Shown here: positions 1 through 15,100 of the stretch, piece by piece | Numbering within the stretch: position 1 is the first letter of the stretch | Layout: the number at the start of each line of letters is the position of its first letter | Origin: Chrysoperla carnea | Taxonomy: Eukaryota > Arthropoda > Insecta > Neuroptera > Chrysopidae | NCBI RefSeq assembly: GCF_905475395.1 | Contig: NC_058341.1 | Span: 31,511,501 to 31,575,500, forward strand | Direction of reading: 5' to 3' | Length of the DNA: 64,000 bases | Made by a program: the position numbers and the translations under genes | Notes under the pieces: generated by a model | Told to the model about the DNA's origin: nothing | The model's input: only the letters and a program-made list of their open reading frames with translations | Databases searched by the model: none

Positions 1-48
1 CTGTGCGTATTACCCATAAATAAGGCTTAAATATTTGCAGTTACATAA

Positions 49-368
49 TATCTGTCTGTCCATATGCACATCTGTCTGCCAACACGATAACTCAAAAACG
101 AAAAGAGATATTAAGATGAAATTTTTATAGCGTACTCAGGACGTAAAAAGTGAGGTCAAGTTCGTAAATGATCATTATACGTCAATTGATTTCTGGGTCT
201 GTGGAACCCATCTTGTAAACCGTTAGAGATATAACAAAAATTTTAATGTAAAAAATATTCCTTATAAAGAAATAACCAACTTTTGCATAAAACATTTTTT
301 CGAAAACATGACTGTTTACCCATGCGGACGCAAATTAGGCGTAAATTATATAGAATGCATTATATAAT
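49..368 (+). repeat. Dispersed repeat, copy 1
   Basis: Non-coding sequence that recurs at 59866-60020. Shared pieces include the stretches around 144-235 (AAGTGAGGTC, CCCATCTTGTAAACC, GTTAGAGATA) and around 328-368 (CGCAAATTAGGCGTAAATT). The copy near 60 kb lacks the 5' part and an internal segment of about 80 bases. It has the look of an old interspersed element; no coding capacity is seen. The 5' limit (CTGTCTGTC at about 49) is approximate. Confidence 0.6.
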
Positions 369-567
369 AATCAATATCAGTTATATGAAAAGGAAATTTT
401 CATTATAATATTTATAAATAACACTATTTTGATGACATCTTGTTCGGCATATTTCTTGACGTACGAGGCTCAGTATTCAACAGTAATTCAATGTATGCAT
501 AATGGTGATTTAAAATTGTTACAAACACTTTCAACTTAAATACTATTGCCTGGCAAAAAGAAGTGAT

Positions 568-1548
568 ATCCCACCAAAAACATAAATGTGTAAAAAGGCG
601 TAGATGAATTCCAATAAACTCAATTACGTCAGCCCAAAAAAGTTGTGAAATCCCGTAGAGAAAAAAATTATTCGAAAAAAAATTATAAAAATGGCATAAA
701 TTTATTGAGTAACTTTTCCGTAAAGAAACATTAAAGTATTACATTAGCAACTTTTCGGTGACTTCATACCTACACGCACCTGTATAGGAGAACAAAAGAT
801 AATCGTTAACCCCCTACTATCTCCCTCCTCCCCTCTAATGTTATGACGTTATAATTTTTTCACAACTTTTATTAAACATCAAAATTTAAATTTAAACAAT
901 CAAAGTATTCTTTAGATTAAAGTCAAGCACCTACTTAACAAAGGCCTAATTTTTTTACTAAAGTACGAAAATTGTTGGTTTAAATTTCTTGTGTAAGTTT
1001 CTCCTTAGTACGTATTTATTTAATATTTTACTTCGCAAGTTTTTTATTTTTAGATTCGTTTTTTGTATTCCGAAAACTTGCGAAGTAAAATATTAAATAA
1101 ATACGTACTAAGGAGAAACTTACACAAGAAATTTAAACCAACAATTTTCGTACTTTAGTAAAAAAATTAGGCCTTTGTTAAGTAGGTGCTTGACTTTAAT
1201 CTAAAGAATACTTTGATTGTTTAAATTTAAATTTTGATGTTTAATAAAAGTTGTGAAAAAATTATAACGTCATAACATTAGAGGGGAGGAGGGAGATAGT
1301 AGGGGGTTAACGATTATCTTTTGTTCTCCTATACAGGTGCGTGTAGGTATGAAGTCACCGAAAAGTTGCTAATGTAATACTTTAATGTTTCTTTACGGAA
1401 AAGTTACTCAATAAATTTATGCCATTTTTATAATTTTTTTTCGAATAATTTTTTTCTCTACGGGATTTCACAACTTTTTTGGGCTGACGTAATTGAGTTT
1501 ATTGGAATTCATCTACGCCTTTTTACACATTTATGTTTTTGGTGGGAT
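568..1548. repeat. Long near-perfect inverted repeat (foldback)
   Basis: The left arm (568-1044) is the reverse complement of the right arm (1073-1548) with essentially no mismatches where I compared them, leaving a 28-base loop at 1045-1072. Termini read ATCCCACC at the left and GGTGGGAT at the right. No clear target-site duplication and no ORF are visible. It could be a foldback/MITE-like element, a hairpin-RNA source if transcribed, or an assembly or template-switch artefact. The arms hold a C-rich run (about 808-838) mirrored as a G-rich run. Confidence 0.85.
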
Positions 1549-4500
1549 TTAATTGACACGAACGAAATATTTAGAGTTCAATAATTTACATTAATATTAT
1601 TTATCATAATTGCAGACGGAAAGTTTTAATTTCACACCAAATTGTAAAAAAAAAATGCGAAAATAAGAATTATTATTTGTAAAACAAAAATGGAAAAATA
1701 CTTAATTCTTTTTTTTTTTTTTTTTTTTTAATTGTTGATAAAACAGAGGTCATTTATTTCTGGATTTAATCTTCATTACTCTCTATTCAACAATATTATT
1801 AGTTATATTTATATTCTTTTATCCAATTCCGGATTTATATAAAAATTACTTCATGTGAATCATTCTGACAAAAAAATTTTGTTTGTTTTTGGAAATATTT
1901 ATTAATAATTGTATATTATCTTTATTATACAATATAATTACGATGCATTGAAGTAATAATTTAGTAAAAATGAAAAATAAATACTATAAGATAAATTTAA
2001 TAATGTTTTAATCACGATGTTTTTGCCTTTTTGATAATTTTTTATGATATGTCCATTGCCAAAATTATTACTATAAAATTTTCCATTTTTTTTGCGTATT
2101 TTTTTTTTTTTATTTATTATATTTTTTATATCAGCGAGTGAGCAACATATATACCGGTAGTTATAATACGAAAATTGGTCGGGCTACTTTCACGGTTGGA
2201 GCCAGCCCACTCTCGAGCAGCTGCAATTTCTAAGTTTATTTTTTAGATCTATACATACATAGAAAACATCAGTAACTAGGGATGACAACGGATAAACAAA
2301 AAACACGTAAGTATTGGTTCCTTTTTAGAAAAAGAGCATGAGGTATCGTTAGTTTTTTGTTTTTGTCTGAAATTTTTTTTCTGGGCCTTAATTTTTAACA
2401 TCTGCTTTCAGGTATTTGAATTACCTACCCAATATTTTAATTCCAACTTTTTCGAACAAATGAGATTTTGTTTTGTGAACGCCAAAAAATTGTTTTTTTT
2501 TTTTTTGGTATTTTAAATGATTACCTGATATTTTCTTCCCGTATCTGCTGTTATTTGTTTCATTACCGGGAACCATTTAAAATACGCTTCCTGTAAGCCG
2601 CTATTTTCAACAATTTCAGAAAAAATTGCGTGTGTTTCGTAGGAAAAGCACATTTCCAAATTTCTATGGTTGCTGGAATTCCATAGTTGTCCGGGAATGT
2701 ATTGCTTTTCCTACTAAATACTTCTAATTCCAGCAGTTTTAACTGCTTTAATCCCACCAATTATAATTACAGTATTTTGTTTATAAATTATTGAGTTTCG
2801 TAGTATATTTTTAATGATAAATGTACATAAATATATTTATTTATATATAATAATTAATTTCACCTTAAATTATTTAATTTTGAATAAACAACTGCGAAAT
2901 AACTAAACGTGCATTATTACAAGTCTATCCATTTAATTAATAAAATTATAATAAACGATTGCAGTTTTTCATTTTTCGTCCCTAATTCGAAACTTGTCTG
3001 GTATTCTAATATGATCTCTCGATAGAAGTATGCAAATAATATGAAGCATAAGTAATGAAACATATAGATAAGAACCATAAGCTTGTTTCCCATGTGATAC
3101 CACGATACATTTCGTTAATAATCCAGGATCATATCAGGAAGTAATAAATTTGTGAGCTGCAGTAGGAAGTTAGGTTTACCGAAACGACTCTGATCTCGGG
3201 CCTTATAAATTTCATATTGATGGATATCTCCCTTTTGATGATGTACCGAGTAAATCATTATAAATGGTCAATAATCTAAGGGGTGATAAAGTCCACCAAA
3301 ACAAGCATTTTGATACAAGAAATTTTACATACGATGTCAAATTTCTGGTGACTCTATTGGGTTATCGAAAAAATATTACGAACAAAACTTGCTGGTAATT
3401 TTATGAGGAACAATTGAGCTATTTATAGTTTTGCTCACTCTATCCCTAACGATCCGTTACATCCACCCCAATTTTTACTCTTTCTTCAATAGTTCTTTAA
3501 CAATTTTTCGGTAAAAAAGCTACTTTATGTAGCAAATATGTTTTTTGTAAAAATTCCTTCGAACAACTCTTGTTCGAAACATTTTTTTGAGAACGATTTG
3601 GAATTGGAATTTGAATTGGATTCGAAGGGAAGCGTTTCCGTACGCATGTTTTGTTGAGTTCCACAAACCAAAATGCGTCTTTTGATGTGCCTTATCACTC
3701 AATAGATTGTTTACTGCTGATTGTTGAAAAGACTTGAAAAGATTTGCTACAAAGATTGAAATGATGTGCACAAAAAACCAGAACAATTCAAGCATATTAA
3801 AAATTTATCTGATATAACATGAATAGTTATTGAAGGATTAAATAATTAAATTTATTATTAAATTTATTATACACTACACCATCGGTCTAGATTTACAATA
3901 GCGAAAAAAATTAGATTCTGTACACACGAACTCTAGAAAAATGATATAATAAGATAAATATATTAGTTAATTAAATTTGAATACTAATTTTTTCCACATG
4001 TTTTCATGATCTTCTTCTTTCTTACTCTTCAATCTCTAGTTGCAATAACAACTTTGTAACAGAAAAGCTGGTGTTAATGTTTTGGTAGCAGAATTTTGAG
4101 TCCTTATTTTTTACGTCGTAGTTTCAGAGTTGGAAATATCCATGTCGCTCTAACAACACAGTTATTTTCTAAAAAATGTATGCTAGTTTTTTAAAAGTTT
4201 TGAATATAACAGCCAAAGGAAATTATAATTGTTAAGCCTTAACTTAAATCGAATCTGGTATTTCATTCATACAAATAAGCTACAACTGGTATTTTTAAAC
4301 AATCTTGATCTAGATATGTTCAATTTTTTAGAATAGCATAATAATTCTTCAAAGTCAGGAGACATAAAAGATCAAAGTAATAATAGAAATGTAAAACAAG
4401 TTAATTACAATTATCATAATATGATAATTATATCCTTTAAATGTGCGTTGTTACCCGTGGCGTCGTTCATGTGACTTCCCCCGATTAACTATATAGCTGT

Positions 4501-5639
4501 AATTATTGAAATCATAACAATGTTATTTAATTCAGGCAACTTAACCAATTCACTGTCAGACAAATTTGTAGTTTTTGACACATGTGCCATTAAGCTCTCA
4601 TTTTAATTTTCAGTAGTAAAACAAATGAATTTCACTGAAAACACAACGAGATGTACAAATATAACTTTAAATATGTAACGCGAAGTACGAGATATCTCTA
4701 CAAAATAGCTGGTGGTTGGCAGTAACCAAAAATTTTTTGGCAATGTCTAACACACTCGAAATTTATAAACTCGAAATTTAAGACCATTTTACGGACGCGT
4801 AGCTTTAGTTTTCACATATTTATGCAAAAGTATTGCCTGTAATTTTAAGTAATGATATTATTTACTTATAGATATGGACAAAATTATTGATTAACTAATG
4901 AAAAACTATAGATGTTTTAATTATTTCCTTTGATGGCGCCAAAAACGGATCTGCATGCATTAAATAGCAACCATACGGAAATTATCGTGCGGATGAAACG
5001 ATTGGAGTTAGTCGGAAAACGAGTATAGTCGATATACTTTTCCCTTATAAGTTTCTCCTTACAATTTAGAATTTGGAATACTTACGTCCTAGAAGACAAA
5101 AAAAAAAAAAAAAACAAAACAAAAAACAAAATGTAGGACATTTCCTAGGAAGACAATTTTATTTCAACTTATAATTATAAACTAATCGATGCCATTTATA
5201 ACTGATAAAAAAAATGATCAGAATAATTAATTTTGTGTAAGATAAGCAATACTGCATTTTCATTCTTTAAACAGAGATAAAGTGATACCTTATTTGACAA
5301 ATGATATATAAATATTCGAACAGGTTTCTAACCTTTATCAAACGTGAAATGTGTGTTTGTTTATCTTTCTTATCTAATTTAAATTCATAGTGTGTTCAAT
5401 GCAGTCTGATTTATGAATAAATTTCAATGATTTTGTTTAATTCTATTAAAAACTTTAAGTATTTATTTTAGGAGTTTACTATTATTCCTCATATAAAAAA
5501 TGTCCTAAGTTTATACTTGTGCGACTCGCATAAGCTTAGGATAAGAAAAAAAAGGTGGAAACTTAGAAATAACGTGAATCACAAACTGAGGGGTGAAAGT
5601 TTATATTTTCGTTAATTTCATCGTAACTAATGGCTTAAA
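1549..5639. other. Gene-free AT-rich region
   Basis: No convincing coding sequence. Homopolymer runs are present (poly-T near 1711-1729, poly-A near 5099). A more GC-balanced island at about 2140-2310 ends in an ATG followed by a donor-like CACGTAAGT near 2306, but no downstream exon could be linked to it. Short ORFs at 2563-2760 and 3520-3795 on the - strand resemble nothing I recognise. Confidence 0.5.
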
Positions 5640-5760
5640 AAGTCACCCTATTAACTCAGTTGGTTAAGGCGTAACCAATTTCGTCCGCGATATGCATAGG
5701 ATTTTCAAATAAAGCCCTGCTCTAAAATATTAGGGTGCGCCTCTCTTCACGTAACTTATA
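5640..5760 (+). mobile_element. Decayed tRNA-derived SINE
   Basis: Contains a tRNA A-box-like stretch (TAACTCAGTTGGTTAAGG, from about 5650) followed, 40-50 bases on, by a degraded B-box-like segment around 5698-5715. The spacing and the A box suggest the tRNA-related head of a SINE rather than a functional tRNA, since the B box is broken and no clean cloverleaf forms. Confidence 0.4.
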
Positions 5761-8700
5761 AACCATAGAAATTAAGTGATTTACATATTTTAATGTGCTC
5801 TTTCTAATTTTTCATGCACGTAGTCAAATCGATAATTCTCGATGATGTGATTTCAGTAAAAATATCCTTTTTGACTATCCTTGAACCCATTTTGATTAAT
5901 TTATAGGTGTACAAGGAAGTCATGTTGTATGCGACTGTCTACATCAAATTTTTATATAACTTAAACCAAATAAATTAAAAAAAAAAAAAACAATCCTATA
6001 ACAATACAAATTTTATATAATGCATTGAAATGTATTTTTGTGATTTGTTATTTTTTTTTCACAAAACATCAAAATATATCTTGTTCAGTGTCCATTCAAT
6101 CGATTGCAGGCTATTAAAAATATGATCAAGTTTAATTATAAGAATTTTTTTAAATTTCAAAAGTATTTATTAACTTTGCAATGTTTGGATGTATGTATGA
6201 TTGTTTGGATTAAATTTTGCAACTGAATTTTAAAGCAGTTATTCTCAATCAATTAAGGTGTAATTTTGCATACGTTTAATTTGACTGACAATGATTGTTT
6301 ATAAGCAGCGTAATTCTAAATCCAATATGGAAGATCGCCCAAAATGACGGACTAGTTACTTCTTATGTACTCTCGTGAAATGCGTAGGGAAAGTATTTGC
6401 TTAGAAGGCCTATAAATGGGAAAAGTTAGTTTTATAAGGACAAGTATAACAACATCATAAAAATTCAATCCATGACAAAAATTATTTAGGCCATATCAAC
6501 AAATTGAATTAAGAAAGTGGGTTTTTTATTATAGGTGACTTTCTTTTTTTTTAAGATTATGTCACTAAAATATGTCCGTCCTTGTGTCATATTTTATGTC
6601 AAAATAAATTGCCTTCATATAAACACAAAAGAGAAAAATAAATAATTATATATGAGTATGTTTTAGTGTTCTTTTTAACAGTCGTAAATCCCGACCTTCG
6701 AGGAGGGTTATAAGAGGTTCTATAAATTAAACGTAGCATTTTTTCGCGTTATTATAGGTTTTTTCGTGATTAAATGCATGATTGAAGAAAAGCTTCTTTT
6801 TAAGTACGTTATAAACCCATGAAGACTACCCTGGTTTATGCAGATAATGTGAATACAGCATTTAATAAGCATAAAAAAAAACTATAAAGAAGTGAATTCG
6901 AGAGGTTGGAAACTGACCATACTTTGTAGAAATTTGCAGTCATTTATTATGTAGAGATATTATTAAGTTTAAAATATAGCGTTAAAATTGTCGAAAGTTG
7001 AAAAATGAACATAAAAAAGATATATTGTTTAGGCCCTTCTAAGGAATGGACTAGATATATTTCGACTATCAAAATCGTTGCAGGTTTGCATCCATTTTTT
7101 TCCGATAGATTGGTTATTTGTCCATTTATAATTACCATACAATTAAGATATAAGCGACGCCTCATATTTTAAATCCATCAAGACTTTTAGGCAATAGAAC
7201 GCTAAAAAGAAATAGATAAACACAAAGAATTGAAAAAAATTCCACTTTTATAGGAAATTCAACACTACGTTCATATTATTCATCCAAAATTTTCGAAAGC
7301 TTTTTTAAATATAATAAAACATACTTACATTCGTCCTTGATTTACGAAATTTCACCACTTTTGCAAAAAATCCCCATATCAGAGGAAAATCTACATGAAA
7401 TTTTCCTTTTGTTATTTACATAATTTATGAAAAATTAAATTAAAAATCCCTTAATTTCCTAAGAAATACTTTTTCCTAAGAAATTTTTTTCCTGTCAACT
7501 TAAAATTGTATCTGTGAAAATTTCTTTTAAAACATATTAATTTCAAAATATATGACCCAAAAACTAAAGATTTTTCATTTCTTATAAATTAGATGGTTTT
7601 ATTTTTGTGTAGTTTTGTAGTGTTTTGGAATCTGCATGTTTTGAAACAAGTTTTTTAACAAAAAATTTGTTTTATGCTTTTTTATTTTCCTCTTATAACT
7701 TTTTCAATATTATCAGATGAGGTTGATATGAAATTGGAATCAAGAAACCCACTATTTTGAGGGTGTGAAAATATTTCCTCCCTGACTCGATAACTAAGGT
7801 TCTAATCTATCACTTTTTGCAAATAAGAATACAAGGTAAAATTTTCAAGTGAAAAATTATCACGCTACACAGACATTTAAGTAGGTTATTGAAAATCTTT
7901 AGAAGTAATTTCAACATGTACGTTCAAAACTGGCAATTAAACAAAGAGGGGGATGCTTAAAAAGTGTCCTTATTATTGAGTATCACCATAGAGATTACAA
8001 ATAAAATTCTGTTTTGCAAGAAAGGGACGGGCAACAATCTTTGAATGCTTATAACAAGTTCGTTTTTTAATCAATTTTAATTTAACTTTCAAATTTTTTA
8101 TGGTATCAAGTCTACTTTTACATTTTTATGAGCAATGTGAATGGCAAATTAGATATCAGTCATCTACCCCACACGAACTAAAATTTTATTATGGGCATTT
8201 TGCATTTAGTATTTCATATCTTATATCCATAGATCATGATTTAGTATATCATTTTTAAGATCATAGCATTTTCCTTGTTTACGAAATAAGTTGCATACAT
8301 ACCTATAAATAATAATTCAATTTTTATGGTTTTATAGAACGAAATTGAATTGGGAAAAAAATTTTGTCTAAAGTTTTTTCCTATGAGGAAAAACTAGTAT
8401 TATTTTACAATTTAATTAAAAATAATAACATGTTTTGTAATTTAATTTCAATAATTATTCTATTTCGCCCACGGTATTGAATATCTATATATTACTAAAA
8501 TTATTTATGATTTTATTATATTAGTTAAATAAAAGAATTAGTTGTGAACTCCACGTGGTATGGTCATCAAATTCCATATTGTACTATCAAAAAATTAAAT
8601 TGAACTCACGTGTATAACTGTGTTACATTCATTACCTATTTGCAGTAATAATGAAGCTTTTGAATCCGTTTTGTACATTCTATACTTATGTTCATCACTT

Positions 8701-8990
8701 GGGAATCAATAATTAAAATATATATTATAGTAGTAGCACAACTCACTGGGCTTTCACTTTCTTAAAGAATTATGCCAATTCTACTCGGTCTTGACATAAA
8801 ATACGTCAATTTCTTATATTAAATTTCACTGCGTCCTTACCAACCTAATCGATTCATTTGTTTTAGACTCCCCCCTTCATATGTTGCCAGAGATTCTATG
8901 TTCTATTACATGCCAACCTTTTTTTTAAGGTTTGTATCATGGGCACGAGTCATGTGGAAGTTCAAGAAACTCAAAATTATATCACCTAGG
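5761..8990. other. Gene-free AT-rich region
   Basis: No exon-like coding sequence recognised on either strand. The 72-residue - strand ORF at 6947-7165 has no family features. Sequence is mostly A/T with scattered homopolymers. Confidence 0.5.
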
Positions 8991-9150
8991 TCAGTGGTCT
9001 ACATCTTGCATTGCACCAAAAATAGCTCACAACACCTTTTTTCCAAATACATTCACTGCCTCTTCGTCTTCTAGGCACAAATACCACGTTTCTGACCCAT
9101 AAGTAAGTACTGGTAAGTAAGCTCTCTAAAGGAATCTTACTCCTTACTCG
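8991..9150 (-). mobile_element. Non-LTR retrotransposon reverse transcriptase fragment
   Basis: On the - strand, from about 9150 down to 8991, one frame reads through the C-terminal part of a jockey/RTE-type reverse transcriptase domain: a RAYLPVLTYGSETW-like motif (positions about 9126-9085), then an acidic stretch, then a degenerate version of the family's FERKILR-IYGA block (AIFGAMQD). It has in-frame stops both upstream and inside, so it is a dead remnant. The match is from knowledge of the family motif; no flanking ORF remains. Confidence 0.6.
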
Positions 9151-12100
9151 GAGGCTGCCAAAAAAAAGAGTGTATGAAAATATTTGAGACTAACGTTTCA
9201 AATTTTGAGGGTGGATTCTGTTAGAACTTAGGAAAATTAGACGAAAATTCAGAGTAATAGTTTTCGATATATTATACCAATATAATTTTTGAAACATTGA
9301 TGCCTAACGATTTAGATGATTTTACTTCCAACATGTACCAACGCGATTTGGATTACCTTTTAACTATTTTATTGTATATGAAAGTCATTGGAGTATCCTA
9401 GCATGAAATACCAATATTTTCTTTATTAAATATAAATAAAAGTCATGGTGAATTTGACCTTTAGGCGCTAGATCTTCCTGATTTAGTAAATCAATCTCTG
9501 TAATTATTCGGATAGTAAATTGTAGAAAAACAAAATTGGGGTGCCCGCACACGTGAGGCCCCCCAGTAGTTAGCATCTATCCCAAGGACCCACTGTACAG
9601 CCTGGTACCTTCAAATAAACTTAAAGATTAGATATAAAATTTTCGTTTTCGTTTTTCGGGGAGAAAAAAATAACTCTTTACCATTAAGTTATTAATAATA
9701 TTTTTTTATTAAATAAAAAAAAATGTATTTCTCGTACAATAATAATATGAATACAATAAACATCAAAATTAATAGGTATACACGCTTTACTTCATAAAAG
9801 TTAGCTGGCCTTAAGTCGTCTTATGTTATCTTTTAACATTGTATATACTTATTTATTTTTATCAGAACAACAAAAACAGTTTAACTGAGTTTAAACATAA
9901 GACACATTTATAAAATTTGTTCTGTACCGTGCCATTAATGTTCGTTTCAAATGGTTAACAATTATTATTATTCAACTTCTTGTACCGTGTCAACAATTAT
10001 CACCTAAACGGCAAAATTTTACGATAATATGATAATATAATTAAGTTGTGTTCGATTCATATTTTTTTAGTTTTTATTGGAAATATTCGAAATTTTTAAT
10101 TTGTTTTTTTGTGTATTTGGTTGAACAAAAATTTGTTTGTGAACAACTATAAGCGTGGATATACCTAAGGATAAAAAACGTATGTACGTGTCCGGTAAGT
10201 TTTATAAAATATATGTGAAATTGTTTTATTATTATAATAAACTTGAATTTAATTTAATTCAAGAAAATATTTTTATTTACGTCCGTGAAAAAAGAAGTAC
10301 TTTTCTCACTCAGCATGCGTGAGGAAACTAGTTCATTACCTCTCTAGGGTGATAATGAATGAATTCCTGCACAAGGGCGGAAATGAATTCAGATACTATA
10401 GTAACTTTTTTTATTTTCTATTTTTCTCAATAAGCCATGACAAATTTTAAATAATAATTATCGTTTATTTTCACATTTTAGAGGCGTAGATAAAGTTTTG
10501 TACGATATACGTGTGATAACGCATTATCAACGTACTTAAACTCGTGCTACTAATAATGTTATCCCATTTCTATCGTAAATAACTATTAATTGTTTGGTTA
10601 AAAAATGGTTATGTTTATTAATTTTTTTTTCGGAATGTTATAAGAGTAAACTAGGTTGTCATAATATAAGACTGATGAAGTAAAGGAGCTCCATTTCCTT
10701 TTTTCTGTCCCGGAAGACACATTAAAATTTTTCATAACAGCTGTGATTTTGTCGAATCTGTCATAGAATTATTTCCGAAAGAATTTTATGACAGAGCATA
10801 GCATGAAAAATAATAGTCTGCCAATCGAAAGTATGAAACTGGTTAAGGAAAGGCCATCGCAAAATTTGGCATAAGATCTACGACTGGCTAAGCTTGATTT
10901 TAGAAATGTCCTAACTTTATTCATGATGTCGGCAAAAAAGATACAAACCTAGATAAATCACCTAAATAGTACTAATCGTGATCTACAAAAACATGATGAT
11001 CTAAAAATATTTCTAACTTGTTTAAAGCATAAGCACAAAATGTGAAAGTGGTTTATGTTGTAATTAAAATCAAAAATAATATCTTTGTATCAAAAATATA
11101 ATTTTTACTAATATGAATTACAAATTAAAACTATCCAAACTGGAAAAAAATAAATCAGCAAAACACGAATTGACTTCGTAATTGAGATGGATTTGGGAAC
11201 GGGGTGGATTAAGAAACTAGAAAAGCTTTTTCCTGCTTTAAAAGTTGTTAAGGGATTATCGATTCAGTATGTCACACATTAAGAGGGAGGGAGGGAGTCA
11301 ACGAACTGTAATATTGTGTAACAAAGGGTAGGACGGACCAATTTTTTGTGATGTCTTCAAAAATTTGACCATCTGTGACAAGGCGGAGGGTGGGAGATGC
11401 TAAAAATAATGAAACTGGTGTGACGCAGTTTATGGATGGCCCCTAAACTACCACAAATAATTCTTTTTATTTAAGAACATGGATCTCCTTAAAAGGTATT
11501 TTTTAATGACTGGCAAGAATATTTTTAACTTAATAATCCTGAATATTTTTGTTATCAATATTATGATAGCAATTTATTGTGTTATGCGTTTATAATATTA
11601 ATAATACCTATAATTAATAAATATTATCAAAGTTTAATGAATCAATTTCTTGATGGCTATAGAACGGAAGTCAAAATATTACCTTGTCAATATTTTTATC
11701 CGGTTAGTATTTTAAAATAATAAATATATTTTAATTTATTGGTAGTATCTTTTTGAAATTCTGTGCGGATAAAGGTTACAATTAAGACTTAAAATATTCA
11801 TAAAAGTTAATAGTTATAGAGTTAATAGCTTACAAAAAAAATTTTTTCAACTACGTGGGATATTTTTGGTAAATTATGTTTGTTAACCTTAATAAAAGAA
11901 AACAGAGATATGCAAGTATCACTGTTAGTAACAGAGAGAACTGTTACCTACAGTGTTATTAACAGTGATCAGCAAATCTGTTATAAAATACATTTTGAGA
12001 AATACTATCATTAAGCTACGTTTTAAAGTAGATCACAGTTTTGAAATTAAAAAATTTCGCAATAATTTTTTACTGCTTCGTAATAATTTTTTAAAGCACC

Positions 12101-15100
12101 CGTTTAATCAAAAATTTTTATCCAATTTTCTTCTATCACGTCCGATTTTCTTGCAAAACTCACTTAAGCCAACAATCCGAAATTTTATTCATTGAAAAAG
12201 TTAGTAGGGATGATACATACCTTTCAATTGTTAGTTTAACTTTTTTGTCTTTGAAACATTTTCTTCTTTTTCTTAATGCTCCTCCGAGCATGTTTTCACG
12301 TTTTTAATCTGTTTCCCGGATGGGCTATCATAAACTAATGAAGTATCGTTATCTTGTTTGGGTATAATCTAACAATTTCCAGTACTTCAGGGTAGAATTG
12401 CAAGTGAATTCAACCGTGACTGAAACCGAGTATCATGCCGATCAAGATTTTTTTCACTTTCAAGTAGAAAATTGAAAACTGAAGGATAATAAGTACATCA
12501 AAAAACGTCTTCAAAAAGCACATAAGATTTTTAGATTTCGAGAAAAAAAGAAATCCACAAAATTATTATTTTTCGAGGTTTTAAGGTTTTAAGGCCCCTC
12601 CAAACTGAGCTAAAGTGTCAAAAGTATACCTTTTGGTGGTGACAAAATTTCCATTTATCTTATACCCTTTTTTATATCGGTATTTTTATATTTAAATAAA
12701 ATCTATTGAAAAATCAGGTTTTTTTTCGCGGTTTTTTCAATACAAAGCTACTACGAATAAAAAAGTTGATGACGGGGGGGGGGGAATATGACCTAAGTGA
12801 TGAAGTTACACTGCTCACGTTTTTTTTATCAATTCAAGTTGTAATTTTGTTATTAATCATATCACTATATTAGCATATTACAATATCCTTGAAATAATTT
12901 TTCTCAATACATTCTTAATAAAAATTTGAATTTGTAATTTTTTTTTTTAATTAATTTATTTTTTTAAATGATCTATGAATTTATTATGTAAACAGAACGT
13001 GATAAACAAAACTATACGAGTTTAGGAATGATTATAATCTTACTGTATTATATACGCCGGCCGGCGAGCGTAGAATCTCTTTTCGGGTTAATTTTTTAAC
13101 AGCTGCACTGTAGAATGTATTGTCTATCTTTATTATCGAAAAAATTATACTGCTTACCATAGTGACATTAAAGTAGCATTGTGGCATTAACTGTCAGCTT
13201 TATTATTACTATTACCTTTAACCACTTAACTAGCTGTTAATAAACTAATACGTGCCTTACTAAAGAAATTAACATAAATTAATTAAAAAACGAAGAAGTT
13301 ATAAGCATTCAAAGATTATTGCCCATCTCCTTTTAGCAAAACAAAGTTTTATATGTATTTTATATTACTCTTTGTTTAATTAGGAATTTTAAAGTTCATA
13401 TTTTGTGAACTTCTAAAGATTTTCAAAAATCAACTTCACTTTTCTGATCGTGCAGTGAAAATTCTACACCTGCAGGGGTAAAAAAATTTAGTCAACAATC
13501 CTATTATATTGACAATACTAACTGTAACTAAATCGTAAAAATCATTTACATGCTCAAGTAGTTTGCGCTGTTTTTTTGTAGCAAGATAGCTTTTGATTAA
13601 GAAAGTTCGATTAAATCCCGAAGAAATTGGGGTGATCGGACAAAGATATCTTCTATCGACAGACCACGTGCACAACCACCAATGCCCTAATTTTGTTGAA
13701 CTTTTAATAAAAAGAGCTTAGATATAGCTCATTGACAACCTGGTAAATGTAGGTAAAATGTAAGTTTTTTTTACTCACATTTACGTTTTAGTTGAAAACT
13801 AAAATATATTATATATATTTTTTTTATAAATGAAGGTATTTTGAATTAATGCAGTATTATGAAAATTGAATAAAATTTTTCCTCAAAAATTCCTAAAGTC
13901 TGAAGTTAATATGCGTGACGAATTTTTTTTACATATAAAAACACGAAAAACAAGATTATATTAAGGTAGTCTGGCTGTTTGAGCAAGTACGGTGAATGTT
14001 CATTTTTTGCTGTTGATGATATAGTTCAAAGCCCCTTGATCACAATAAACGCAGTTTTGGGGCTTCTTGTGGTACAAAATTTTGAATTATTTCATTTGAA
14101 AATAATGATTTTTAACACAGTACTTTATGGAAGAACTCACAATAATGGTAATTGTACAAATATTAATCGGTGTTTGAGCTTCAAAAATAATAAATGCACG
14201 AGTATATATAATAATTATGCACGAGTATATATTTTAATTGATCACACACAAAATAAATTTAAAACCACCACGATTTCTTCGGCATATGTTTACTGTTTTC
14301 TGATAACGATAAAGTCACATTTAAGTTATTAAAGTTATAACACGTTTTAGTTTATAAATACATAGACCAAAAAGTTCAAAATTATTTTAATTCAATGTTA
14401 AAAAGTAATTGTATTTAACGGATATCGTACACCCCATGCTTTTTTACATTGAATATTACATTTCAATTAAAATTATTACAAAATACAAAATTTTTTTCAA
14501 AATGAAAAATATTTTTGCGATTTTTGATCAGTTTTATGGAAAAAAGTAATTTTGTTGGAAATTACGAATGCAATATTCGATTTTAAGAAAAATGTGCTAT
14601 TTTTTCAATCTGTGAGGGAATTTGCTTAGCTAACGCAACTCCTGTGCTACAAAGTTGTTTCTTGAATGGCATACCTAATTATGACAATTTAAAAATTACA
14701 TACAAATACTAGTTCTTCAGAATTTTTTATAAGCATTCTCAATTGATAACACCAATACAAGGACAATTACTAAACTTTATTTATAAAAGCCCCTAAGGTG
14801 TTCAAATAACATACCAAAAAAAAGCAGATTTACATCGCGTTTTGCGGTTTTAAAATATATTATTTAATCTCTGAAAAAGGTCATTAAATATTCACACTAA
14901 TAACAGGAAAATTTTGCCGACATCATCTTAAAACCTTAATTATTTTATCTTATTAACAAATAATATACATATATTAACAGATAATATTTAGCTGTATGAA
15001 GTTAACACTTTTCAAAAATGGACATTACTATTAGGAAAAACAATTTTTCATGCGACTACCATAACTTAAAATAGAACTACGATAACTGACTTCAACTTAA

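Noticed and set aside
5640-5760. Functional tRNA gene
   Set aside because: The A box is good but the B box is degraded and the arms do not pair, so a SINE remnant was called.
13979-14332. 117-codon + strand ORF, the longest frame upstream of the array
   Set aside because: Starts on TTG, low-complexity Asn-rich composition, no motif, no splice partners.
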